Positions 41,420 through 48,817 of a stretch of DNA of 48,817 nt are shown here, in pieces. Position 1 is the first letter of the stretch. The number at the start of each line of letters is the position of its first letter. Source of the DNA: Clostridia bacterium (GTDB lineage Bacteria; Bacillota; Clostridia; Oscillospirales; Acutalibacteraceae); the NCBI GenBank assembly GCA_017474205.1, contig JAFVID010000098.1, forward strand, positions 1 to 48,817. The letters run 5' to 3'. The translations under genes and the position numbers were made by a program. The notes beneath the pieces were generated by a model that worked only from the letters and a program-made list of their open reading frames with translations, ran no database searches and was not told where the DNA came from.

Positions 41420-44299
41420 ATGCAAAAAGAAAACTGTTTCAAATCAAAAAAACTAATTAGGGTTGTAGTTGGAATTCTTTCAGCTTTGATTGTTTTTTCG
41501 ATTATGCCTGTTTGGTCTTTAGCAGATGAGAATGAACCCCAAAATAGTCAAGGTGAAAATGTTCGATTGTATGGCGATGTTGATGCGGATTATCCATTTA
41601 ACCTTGATAGTAACGTTAAGAGTAGCAGAAGTGTTTTACGGGAAAGTGTTGATTTAAGCGAAAGTAAATATTTCCCACCTATACGTTGTCAACAAGGTGG
41701 TTCTTGTTCTGCATGGGCAACTACTTATTATCAATTCACATATCAAGTAGCAAAATTGAATAATTGGAACGCAAAGGAAAATGATGAATACGTTGCCTCA
41801 CCAAAATATGTTTGGAACTATTTTAATGAGGGTAGAGACCAAGGGACATCACGAGACCAATACTATAGTTTCCTATCAAAATATGGATGTATAAGTTGGG
41901 CTGATTTTCCTCAAACAGATTTATCTTTTGATTGGTATGGTACTGATATAAATTCAAACACTTCCACTGTTCTTCAAAACGCATTAAAGCACAGAGTTGT
42001 AAATAAAATTGAAAACAACTTGAATTTTGCTGCCATTAGTGGTGATAATGCTGAAGAAACACCAATAACCAGTGTTGATGATGGAAATCTTAATAAGATA
42101 AAGGAGTACCTATGTAGTGAAAATGTTTTGACTTTCTCAACAAGAACTTGTAGTTGGGAAATGCGTCAATTAGACTCAAGCGGTTCACATGGGGGTGATT
42201 GGGCTATTGGATATGGTAGAGAAAACTATCCGGATGGTGATGAGTCGAATTCTGTAGGTCATTCACTAACTATAGTTGGTTATGATGATACGGTAAAATG
42301 CGATATTAATGGGAATGGCAATATTGAAAGCACTGAAATTGGTGCATTGCTTATTGCGAATTCATGGGGAACAAATGCATGTAGACACAACAATGGCTTA
42401 GTATGGTTAATGTATGATGCTTTGAATAACAAATCTTTGGATAATGTCAATAACCCTGAAAATATAGAGACTGATGTTTATTATGGCGGTAAGAAAGGGC
42501 CTAGAAAAGAATTCATTGATAATTATGGATATTATTATATGGAGGTTGAAAACGTAGAACCAACATTGATGGTTGAAGTTACCGTAGAGCAAAAAAGACG
42601 AAATGCTTTCCAAATATTACTTTGTTCACAAAGTGAACCGAATTCTGCCAGGAATACAGATGCAACTATATTATTTAGAAATGAAGGTGGTTCACTAGGA
42701 TTTGATGGAGAATCAAACGGTAAATATAAAGACTGTATGTTTGTATTTGATTATGGAAAAATATTAGGTGATTCAGACACTATATATGAGATACAAGTTA
42801 CAAATTTTGCTAATACTAATTTAGTAACGACAATTGAAAAAATAAGATGGTTAAATGCAAATGGAGATGTATTAAAAGAACTTGGGAAACAACCAAAAAT
42901 TGACAATGATAATTTGGTGTTTTATGATTATGGAGAGAACTTGTCAGAAATATATCTGAATAAAAACTGTATAAGTGATCTTCTAGTTGGCCAATCTGAG
43001 CAATTAAGTGTAAACATAAATCCTTCCACACAAATTTTTCCGTCGGTTGTTTGGGAATCCTCGAACACATTGGTTGCTACCGTTTCTCCTACAGGTTTGG
43101 TAAATTGTGTCGGAGATGGAACAGCCAATATTACTTGTTACGTTGAGGGAAATCCTGAAATTAACGATATGTGCGAAGTGATAGTTGATTATGCTGATTC
43201 ACCTAGTACCGCGAGAGAAATTCAATTACATAGCACATCAGAAAAAACATTAAAAGACGAGAGTGATTACGACTATTACAAATTTACTCCCACAGAAAGC
43301 GGACAGTATTTGTTCTATACAAATTCAAATTTGGAATGTATGTCAGGAACTTTGTATAATTCATCTATGGAAGAATTATCAAGCAATATAGGATTTAGAA
43401 TATTAAGGGAGTTAACGGCTGGTGAAACTTATTATATTAGATTGACTTCGCATGATTATCAGTGCGGCGATTTTGAATTTAGTGTATCAAAACCTTTATA
43501 TAGTGCTAGCGTGATAGATGAAAATCAAGACTTCCGTAATAAAATCCAAATGAAAGCCGTAGTTTCTTGCGCTTATGATACTTTGGTATTAACAATGGGT
43601 AATAATGAGTTCGTTTTTACTAAATCAACTTCAGATGTTTTGGAAAGTACAATAAATGGTTTTTATTTTAAAATAAATTTTTCAGATTTAAATTATGGAT
43701 ATAGTACTATTTGGTCAATTGCTGCGAAAATACCTGCTGGGACATATTCAATTAGATTTGCATTTACAAGTAATAACTCTGCCCAAATTTTTAGTCAGTA
43801 TTTTAATGTAGTTGCTTATAATGCTTCTATTGTAACCGGTGTTCAATATGGACAAGCAAACAGTTTACAGTTATTGATGAACGGTCTTTCGCAAGAGGAT
43901 TACACATTAGAGGCATATACCTGGGAAAATGAACTTATAAATGTTACATCCACTACCGTTGCTGCCACAGGTCAAAAAATAGTAAAAAAAGATTCTATTG
44001 GAAGAATAGTGAATGTGTATTTTGTTGTTTTGTACGGCGACGTAACAGGTAGCGGTGATGTAGGGGATGGCTTGATTCAAGGTGCCGATGCATTGTTAAC
44101 TTTACAATATGCAACATATAAAGTTAATTTTATCGCTATTGCTGAACTGGCGGCAGACGCTAACCATGATGGTTATGTTGATATTGATGATGCTAACGAT
44201 ATTCTAAATGCGTCGGTCGACAAGATTACCATAGATCAAAATGTTGCTATAACAACTATCCCTGATGAATGTTATTTCCTTACTCCTGTAGAATTTTAA
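41420..44299 (+). CDS. secreted papain-family (C1A) cysteine protease with Big2, PPC-like and dockerin domains
   Basis: 959 residues. A signal peptide (to about residue 36) is followed by a C1A peptidase domain: Cys96 in QQGGSCSAWATTYYQ, His281 in GHSLTIVGYDD, and Asn314 in LIANSWGTN. Between the last two lies an EF-hand-like insertion (DINGNGNIESTE). Then come a bacterial Ig-like Big2 domain (SVVWESSNTLVATVSPTG), a PPC-like domain (YDYYKFTPTESGQYLFYT), an unrecognised beta domain, and a dockerin near 872-940 (GDVTGSGDVGDG, ADANHDGYVDIDDA). The protein is thus secreted and probably docked to a cohesin scaffold, none of which is in the window. AAGGAG precedes ATG 41420. A strong terminator follows. 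Confidence 0.9.
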   Translation: MQKENCFKSKKLIRVVVGILSALIVFSIMPVWSLADENEPQNSQGENVRLYGDVDADYPFNLDSNVKSSRSVLRESVDLSESKYFPPIRCQQGGSCSAWATTYYQFTYQVAKLNNWNAKENDEYVASPKYVWNYFNEGRDQGTSRDQYYSFLSKYGCISWADFPQTDLSFDWYGTDINSNTSTVLQNALKHRVVNKIENNLNFAAISGDNAEETPITSVDDGNLNKIKEYLCSENVLTFSTRTCSWEMRQLDSSGSHGGDWAIGYGRENYPDGDESNSVGHSLTIVGYDDTVKCDINGNGNIESTEIGALLIANSWGTNACRHNNGLVWLMYDALNNKSLDNVNNPENIETDVYYGGKKGPRKEFIDNYGYYYMEVENVEPTLMVEVTVEQKRRNAFQILLCSQSEPNSARNTDATILFRNEGGSLGFDGESNGKYKDCMFVFDYGKILGDSDTIYEIQVTNFANTNLVTTIEKIRWLNANGDVLKELGKQPKIDNDNLVFYDYGENLSEIYLNKNCISDLLVGQSEQLSVNINPSTQIFPSVVWESSNTLVATVSPTGLVNCVGDGTANITCYVEGNPEINDMCEVIVDYADSPSTAREIQLHSTSEKTLKDESDYDYYKFTPTESGQYLFYTNSNLECMSGTLYNSSMEELSSNIGFRILRELTAGETYYIRLTSHDYQCGDFEFSVSKPLYSASVIDENQDFRNKIQMKAVVSCAYDTLVLTMGNNEFVFTKSTSDVLESTINGFYFKINFSDLNYGYSTIWSIAAKIPAGTYSIRFAFTSNNSAQIFSQYFNVVAYNASIVTGVQYGQANSLQLLMNGLSQEDYTLEAYTWENELINVTSTTVAATGQKIVKKDSIGRIVNVYFVVLYGDVTGSGDVGDGLIQGADALLTLQYATYKVNFIAIAELAADANHDGYVDIDDANDILNASVDKITIDQNVAITTIPDECYFLTPVEF

Positions 44300-44314
44300 G
44301 CTAAATATACGAAA

Positions 44315-44342
44315 CAACCCCGCCCAAACTTGGGCGGGGTTG
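44315..44342. terminator. bidirectional intrinsic terminator after the dockerin protease gene
   Basis: CAACCCCGCCCA (44315-44326) and TGGGCGGGGTTG (44331-44342) form a perfect 12-bp GC-rich stem with a 4-base loop. AATTTTGTTGTT follows on plus; the minus-strand gene converges on it. Confidence 0.9.
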
Positions 44343-44355
44343 AATTTTGTTGTTA

Positions 44356-45060
44356 TTATTTCCTAAAAAGATTCCAAAATCCGCCTTTAGATTTTTCACC
44401 CTCAACCTTTTCGGTTTCTTCGGTTACTTCTTCTGTTTCTTCAGCGATTTCTTCTTCAACATCTTCTTCAATTACTTGTTCAAAACTTTCCTCAAATTCT
44501 TCTTCGGTGGGAATAATTTCGGCAAGTTCATCAATGATGGTGGCATCCATATCCTTGTCTTTTTCAAGCATTAAAGACATCGCTTCGGGGAACTGTGCTT
44601 CGGGAACGAAAATATCGTAAAGGGTTTCATCGGCTGAAAGCAATTCACCATCTTCGGTTTCGGGGGGAGTAAGGATTTCAACCTCTACATCCTCATCAAC
44701 AAAATCATCATCAAATTCATCGTCTTCAAGATCATCATCCCACTCAATGCCGTCAAGTTCATCAAGGGTTTGAACTTCCGATGCCTTCTCAAAGGCAGGT
44801 ATGTTGTTTTCAACGAGGAGAGAGATAACCCTCTTTGCCTCTTTTTCGCCAATAACGGTAACGAGAAGCTGAGAAGTAGCTTCAATATCAATTTGAACCT
44901 CTTCTGTAACCTCTTCAGCCAGAGCGTCGGGGATATCATTTATACCCGAAAGGTCGGCATCTTCATCTAAAATAGGGGTGTAGTCAATAAGTTCTTTACC
45001 GCATTCAGGACAATTTTTTTCTTCAGTTTCGAATTGTCTTTTGCAATTTTCACACCACAT
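44356..45060 (-). CDS. zinc-ribbon protein with DUF2007-like repeat and long acidic tail
   Basis: 234 residues. An N-terminal zinc ribbon has two CxxC pairs (CENCKRQFETEEKNCPECG). Two segments resemble DUF2007-type signal proteins: LLVTVIGEKEAKRVISLLVENNIPAF and DIFVPEAQFPEAMSLMLEKD. The rest is very acidic (WDDDLEDDEFDDDFVDEDVE; a Glu-rich tail) and ends with basic residues and FWNLFRK. ATG 45060 has GAGGTGC upstream. It is a single gene with its own promoter. Function is unknown; the domain reading is by resemblance. Confidence 0.8.
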   Translation of the reverse strand: MWCENCKRQFETEEKNCPECGKELIDYTPILDEDADLSGINDIPDALAEEVTEEVQIDIEATSQLLVTVIGEKEAKRVISLLVENNIPAFEKASEVQTLDELDGIEWDDDLEDDEFDDDFVDEDVEVEILTPPETEDGELLSADETLYDIFVPEAQFPEAMSLMLEKDKDMDATIIDELAEIIPTEEEFEESFEQVIEEDVEEEIAEETEEVTEETEKVEGEKSKGGFWNLFRK

Positions 45061-45102
45061 TTGGCAGCACCTCACAATTATTTTTTCTAAAATAACAAAA
45101 GA

Positions 45103-45111
45103 ATTATATCA
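45103..45111 (-). promoter_or_regulatory. extended -10 promoter of the zinc-ribbon gene
   Basis: On the minus strand TGATATAAT lies about 43 bases upstream of the ATG. No good -35 is visible at the right distance, so this is an extended -10 type at best. Confidence 0.5.
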
Positions 45112-45176
45112 AAATCAACACTTGAAAGCGTTGAGAATATAAACGATTGTAATTAAGAATGTTAGCTTTTATGATA

Positions 45177-45929
45177 CTAATTTTCTTCGTAAACAAATCC
45201 ACCGTATTCAAAGCAGGGCATAAGTTCAAGTTTGAAAAGATTTGCCTTGTGTTTTTTATCTATTTTTTCTTTGATTTCTTTATCTTCACAAACACCTGTG
45301 CGGATGTATTTATCTAAAGTAGCATAGGTGAAACCTAAATTATCTTCATCGGTTTTACTGCAAAGACCGTCAATGGGGACCTTGTCTACAAGGACGTCGG
45401 GAAGCCCTAAAACTCTGCCGATTTCTTTAACCTCTTGCACAGTGAAACGGGAGAGAGGACTGAAATCTCCCACCGAATCGCCGTAACGGGTAGAATATCC
45501 AACGTAATCTTCCGAAAGGTTACAGGTGTTTGCAACCCTGCCGTTAACCGATTGAGAAAGGGCATAAAGGGTGGACATTCTAAGTCTGGGAGATAAATTT
45601 ATTTTGGTCATTTCGGAAATTTCCACTTGATCTTCTAATTCCTTGATTATTGCATCTCGTGTATCTTTGATATTTATTTCATAATGTTTAATACCAAGAT
45701 GAGAAACAAGAAGTTTAGCCATATCTATATCGTGCTGAACACCGCAGGGCATAAGCACACCGATAACTCTATCCTTGCCAAGTGCCTCGACGCATAAAGC
45801 GGCAACAACGGAGCTATCTTTACCGCCGGAAATACCCACAACTGCATTGCAGTTTTCACCGTTTTTGCTAAACCAATCTCTAATCCAATCCACCACAAGT
45901 TCGGTGGTTTTTTTAGCATCAAAAGACAT
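45177..45929 (-). CDS. nadE: NAD+ synthase, ammonia-type
   Basis: 250 residues. It amidates nicotinic acid adenine dinucleotide to NAD. The ATP-pyrophosphatase P-loop is GISGGKDSSVV (32-42). NLSEDYVGYSTRYGDSVGDFSPL and LPIDGL-like VPIDGLCSKTDEDNLGFTY are the substrate-site regions. It has no N-terminal glutaminase domain, so it would use ammonia. ATG 45929 is used because AAAGGATG precedes it; 45971 would lie in the promoter region. It has its own promoter at 45977-46004, and no clear terminator after it. Confidence 0.95.
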   Translation of the reverse strand: MSFDAKKTTELVVDWIRDWFSKNGENCNAVVGISGGKDSSVVAALCVEALGKDRVIGVLMPCGVQHDIDMAKLLVSHLGIKHYEINIKDTRDAIIKELEDQVEISEMTKINLSPRLRMSTLYALSQSVNGRVANTCNLSEDYVGYSTRYGDSVGDFSPLSRFTVQEVKEIGRVLGLPDVLVDKVPIDGLCSKTDEDNLGFTYATLDKYIRTGVCEDKEIKEKIDKKHKANLFKLELMPCFEYGGFVYEEN

Positions 45930-45976
45930 AGAAAAACATCCTTTCAAGACTTTTTCACTAAAGTATAACATTCCTT

Positions 45977-46004
45977 ATTATACCACGAAAGGGAAATAAA
46001 TCAA
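45977..46004 (-). promoter_or_regulatory. promoter of nadE
   Basis: On the minus strand TTGATT (46004-45999), 16 bases, TATAAT (45982-45977), with TGG just ahead of the -10. It is 48 bases upstream of the ATG. Confidence 0.72.
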
Positions 46005-46088
46005 GAAAATAATTAAAACGTTGTAATTTTGAGGAAGGATTTTGTCTTTTTTTAGAATAAAATATTTAATAATTTTATTAAAATAACA

Positions 46089-46117
46089 TTGAAAAAAATT
46101 CTATTAAGTAGTATACT
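46089..46117 (+). promoter_or_regulatory. promoter of the YfhO-family gene
   Basis: TTGAAA (46089-46094), 17 bases, TATACT (46112-46117). It lies 37 bases upstream of the ATG, in an AT-rich intergenic stretch that otherwise shows nothing. Confidence 0.7.
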
Positions 46118-46153
46118 TATTTTGTATATATGTATATAAACGAGGTCAAAAAA

Positions 46154-48817
46154 ATGAGATTATTCAAAAAAGCAAGTGAGAGCCCTTTGCAAAAGAAAAG
46201 GGAGTTATATTTTGAAACGTTTTTAGTGTCTCTTGTGTTGGCAATGGCACTTTTCGTTCCATATATTTTTATGGATAACGGATATTTCCTTTTCTATGGA
46301 GATTATAACGTTCAACAGGTGCCCTTTTACAAAATAGCCCACGCATCGGTTAAATCGGGAAATATCTTTTGGGATTGGGGTACCGATTTAGGAGCAAACT
46401 TTATCGGTTCATATAGTTTCTATCTTTTGGGAAGTCCATTTTTTTTGCTTACCCTTCCGTTCCCTAACGATTTTGTCCCCGCCCTTATGGGACCACTCTT
46501 TATACTTAAATTCGCCTGTGCAGGACTTGCCGCCTATGCCTTTATTACCCGATTTGTAAAGAATAAGGAACTTGCCCTTCTTGGTGGAATACTCTATGCT
46601 TTTTCTGGTTTCTCAATTTATAACATTTTCTTTAATCACTTCCACGAAGCAATAATTATTTTCCCCTTGGTTCTTTTGTCTATTGAACTTCTTATGAAGG
46701 ATGGCAAACGTGGCTACTTTGCAATAATGGTTGCCGCAATACTTATTTGCAACTATTACTTTGCCTTTGGCATGGCAATATTCTCTATTATTTATGTAAT
46801 ACTCAGACTGATGTCGGGTAAATGGAATCTCAAACTTACCCCCAAATTTAGAAACCGCACCCTTATGAAGATAGTTTCTCTCGTGGGAGAAGCATTCTTA
46901 GGATTGTTTATTAGCGCTATTATATTACTTCCCGCAGTACTTGCAATAAGCGATAATAGTCGTGTAGGCAATTATCTTACAGGATGGAATGGCCTTGTAT
47001 ATAGCCGTAATCAAATTTATTCCTACATTTTGCAGTGTTTCTTCTTCCCACCCGATCTTCCTGCACGCCCCGTATTTTTCCCCAATGCTGATGTAAAATG
47101 GTCATCAGTGGCAGGATGGTTGCCCTTGATTGGTATGACGGGTGTATTTGCCTTCCTTATCCACAAAAAAGGTTCTTGGCAAAAAAGACTTATCAATATA
47201 AGTATGATTATCGCCTTTATTCCTATTCTCAACAGTGCATTTTCGGCTTTTAACTATTCTTACTACGCCAGATGGTTCTTTATGCCTATTTTAATAATGG
47301 TTCTTATGACGGTGATGGCACTGGAAGATAATAAAGTCAAATGGGGTCCCGCTTGGGGATGGAGTTTTGGCATTACTTTAGCAATAACCCTACTTATAGG
47401 ATTTTTCCCAAAGGGTCAGTATGCCGACGGTAGGTTTACAGGATTTGGACTTTATTCTGAAGATTACGCTGATCGTTTTTGGGTTACGTCTTCTATCGCC
47501 CTCGGTTCTTCTATTATCTTCCTTTTGTTGTTGTGGATGAAAAAGAAATCACCAAAGGTGTTTATTCGTTCCACAATTGTATCGGTATGTGTAATATCAC
47601 TTTTGTTTTCTCATTATTTTGTTGCCACCGGTAAAAAGAGTTCTTATGACTCAAAGGAATATATTGTCCCCACCCTTATCCAAAACGACGATACTATCCA
47701 TCTCGAGGATGCACAGGGGAATATGCTTTCCACCGAGGATGTTGAAAATTTAAGAATAGACGTTTACGAGGGAATGGATAATACCGCAATGTTCTTTGGA
47801 ATAAGCGGAATACAGGCATTCCACAGTATTGTCCCCGGTTCAGTAATGGATTTCTATAAATATGTCGGTGTAGAAAGAACTGTTGGTTCTCGTCCCGAGG
47901 TAGATTACTACGGAATAAGAGGACTTACCTCGGTTAAATACGTTCTTGACTACTCTAAAGATAGCAAGAAATTTTATGAAACTAACTTAAATACGGACGG
48001 TACAACAAGTTATACCTTCAAAATGGAAGGGTATTCGCCCTATACACCAAATGGTGATATCAATAAGGACGGAAAAATAAACGTCGATGATGCAAAACAA
48101 AACGATTATTATATCTATAAAAATGACCATTTCATTCCTTATGGATTCACCTATAATTACTATATGACCAAAGAAGATTGCGATAAAGCAATGGAAAAAG
48201 AACGCAGTGCCCTTATGGTCAAGGCGATTTTGCTTGATGATGCTCAAGCTTCCAAATATAATAAATCCCTAAAACATATATCTGAATCAACCGATAAATC
48301 GGTAGCCGCAGAGGATTATATTCCCGAAATCACCGTGGCTGAATATTTGAATGAGTGCGACAAACGTGCTGAAACCGCCTGTACATCCTTTAAGATAGAT
48401 AGCAAAGGATTCTCTGCTGCTACAAAACCTATGAATAAAGATAATTTGGTATTCTTTAGTGTCCCCTATGAAAAGGGCTGGAGTGCCACTGTGGATGGTG
48501 TAGAGGTTGACGTTGAAAAGGTTAACGTAGGATTTATGGCTGTTGAAGTAAAGGGCGACGGAAAGGTTCACGATATCCGTTTTAACTACAATACTCCCGG
48601 ACTTGGTATAGGTGTTATCGTATTCTTGATTGCGGTTGTTATTCTTGCGGTTTATATGTTTGTCTTCCGCAAAATGGCAAAAACCGAAGCGGAAATTATT
48701 GATACAATTCCTTATGCACCCATAACAGGAGCCGATAATGGATACCTTATGAAAACCTATGCTAAACGTTTTATAAGTGTACCATCGGCTGAAGAAAAAG
48801 AAGAAAATAAAAAGAAG
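46154..48817 (+). CDS. YfhO-family large membrane protein (3' end outside window)
   Basis: The frame stays open for 888 codons to the last base, so the gene is cut by the window edge, though a charged tail (AEEKEENKKK) suggests the end is near. GAGGT lies 7 bases before ATG 46154. It begins with a short basic stretch, then many hydrophobic segments (first near 25-40) with YGDYNVQQVPFYK and GTDLGANFIGSYSFYLLGSP, as in YfhO proteins, a GT-C-like family tied to glycosylation of surface polymers such as lipoteichoic acid in Bacillus. A large extracytoplasmic region follows about residue 500, then a last hydrophobic segment near the C-terminus. Residues 634-647 (GDINKDGKINVDDA) form an EF-hand or dockerin-like calcium loop. 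Confidence 0.85.
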   Translation, partial: MRLFKKASESPLQKKRELYFETFLVSLVLAMALFVPYIFMDNGYFLFYGDYNVQQVPFYKIAHASVKSGNIFWDWGTDLGANFIGSYSFYLLGSPFFLLTLPFPNDFVPALMGPLFILKFACAGLAAYAFITRFVKNKELALLGGILYAFSGFSIYNIFFNHFHEAIIIFPLVLLSIELLMKDGKRGYFAIMVAAILICNYYFAFGMAIFSIIYVILRLMSGKWNLKLTPKFRNRTLMKIVSLVGEAFLGLFISAIILLPAVLAISDNSRVGNYLTGWNGLVYSRNQIYSYILQCFFFPPDLPARPVFFPNADVKWSSVAGWLPLIGMTGVFAFLIHKKGSWQKRLINISMIIAFIPILNSAFSAFNYSYYARWFFMPILIMVLMTVMALEDNKVKWGPAWGWSFGITLAITLLIGFFPKGQYADGRFTGFGLYSEDYADRFWVTSSIALGSSIIFLLLLWMKKKSPKVFIRSTIVSVCVISLLFSHYFVATGKKSSYDSKEYIVPTLIQNDDTIHLEDAQGNMLSTEDVENLRIDVYEGMDNTAMFFGISGIQAFHSIVPGSVMDFYKYVGVERTVGSRPEVDYYGIRGLTSVKYVLDYSKDSKKFYETNLNTDGTTSYTFKMEGYSPYTPNGDINKDGKINVDDAKQNDYYIYKNDHFIPYGFTYNYYMTKEDCDKAMEKERSALMVKAILLDDAQASKYNKSLKHISESTDKSVAAEDYIPEITVAEYLNECDKRAETACTSFKIDSKGFSAATKPMNKDNLVFFSVPYEKGWSATVDGVEVDVEKVNVGFMAVEVKGDGKVHDIRFNYNTPGLGIGVIVFLIAVVILAVYMFVFRKMAKTEAEIIDTIPYAPITGADNGYLMKTYAKRFISVPSAEEKEENKKK

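Noticed and set aside
46120..46140. TATATATGTATATA palindrome upstream of the YfhO gene
   Set aside because: Simple AT alternation downstream of the promoter; likely chance in an AT-rich spacer.
1..48817. tRNA, rRNA, CRISPR arrays, insertion sequences, phage genes
   Set aside because: I looked for repeat arrays, transposase motifs, integrases and CCA-ended cloverleaves while reading and saw none; a covariance-model scan would be needed to exclude small RNA genes.

Overview
The window looks like a chromosomal segment of a low-to-mid GC Gram-positive anaerobe of class Clostridia (Bacillota), probably a gut or rumen Oscillospiraceae-like lineage. The reasons are AAAGGAG-type ribosome binding sites, consensus sigma-A promoters, a tryptophan T-box, a TPP riboswitch ahead of thiT, a MecA-like adaptor, RecD2 helicase, and dockerin-bearing secreted proteins. 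The assignment is inferred from gene content; no rRNA, tRNA gene, insertion sequence, phage gene or CRISPR array was seen.

Layout. 0-1.4 kb: end of a mecA-like gene, then pyrD. 1.5-4.5 kb (minus): lipoprotein, recD2 and a DUF378 membrane protein. 4.6-15.1 kb (minus): a tight eight-gene housekeeping operon (SpoU methyltransferase, dprA, topA, trmFO, a TsaC/Sua5-CoaE fusion, hisS, aspS, DUF1653), with overlapping reading frames and one strong promoter at its head. 15.2-16.1 kb: EamA transporter. 16.2-21.6 kb (plus): GH38 alpha-mannosidase, LTA-synthase-like sulfatase-fold protein, pyruvate kinase. 21.7-22.6 kb: sugar nucleotidyltransferase.

22.7-32.8 kb is an aromatic amino acid block on the minus strand. 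An eight-gene operon (DAHP synthase, tyrA, aroB, aroA, aroC, pheA, fused aroE-aroK, aroQ) encodes the whole path from PEP plus erythrose-4-phosphate to chorismate, plus the prephenate branch enzymes for Phe and Tyr. It is preceded by a consensus promoter and what looks like a complete ribosome-mediated attenuator: a 22-residue leader peptide with Phe or Tyr at 9 of residues 10-19, mutually exclusive RNA helices, and an intrinsic terminator. Directly upstream, trpB2 has its own Trp (UGG) T-box. Two different sensing devices therefore sit back to back, one for Trp and one for Phe/Tyr. I consider this the most notable system in the window.

32.8-36.5 kb (minus): polA, smpB and a phosphopantetheinyl transferase. 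36.6-38.6 kb (plus): dusB, then TPP riboswitch and thiT. 38.6-39.5 kb (minus): three small unrecognised proteins. 39.6-40.1 kb: YfcE-type phosphodiesterase. 40.2-44.3 kb (plus): two AT-richer genes for secreted dockerin proteins, the second a papain-like cysteine protease. 44.4-45.9 kb (minus): zinc-ribbon/DUF2007-like acidic protein and nadE. 46.1 kb to the end: a large YfhO-family membrane protein still open at the window edge, with an EF-hand/dockerin-like loop in its extracytoplasmic part.
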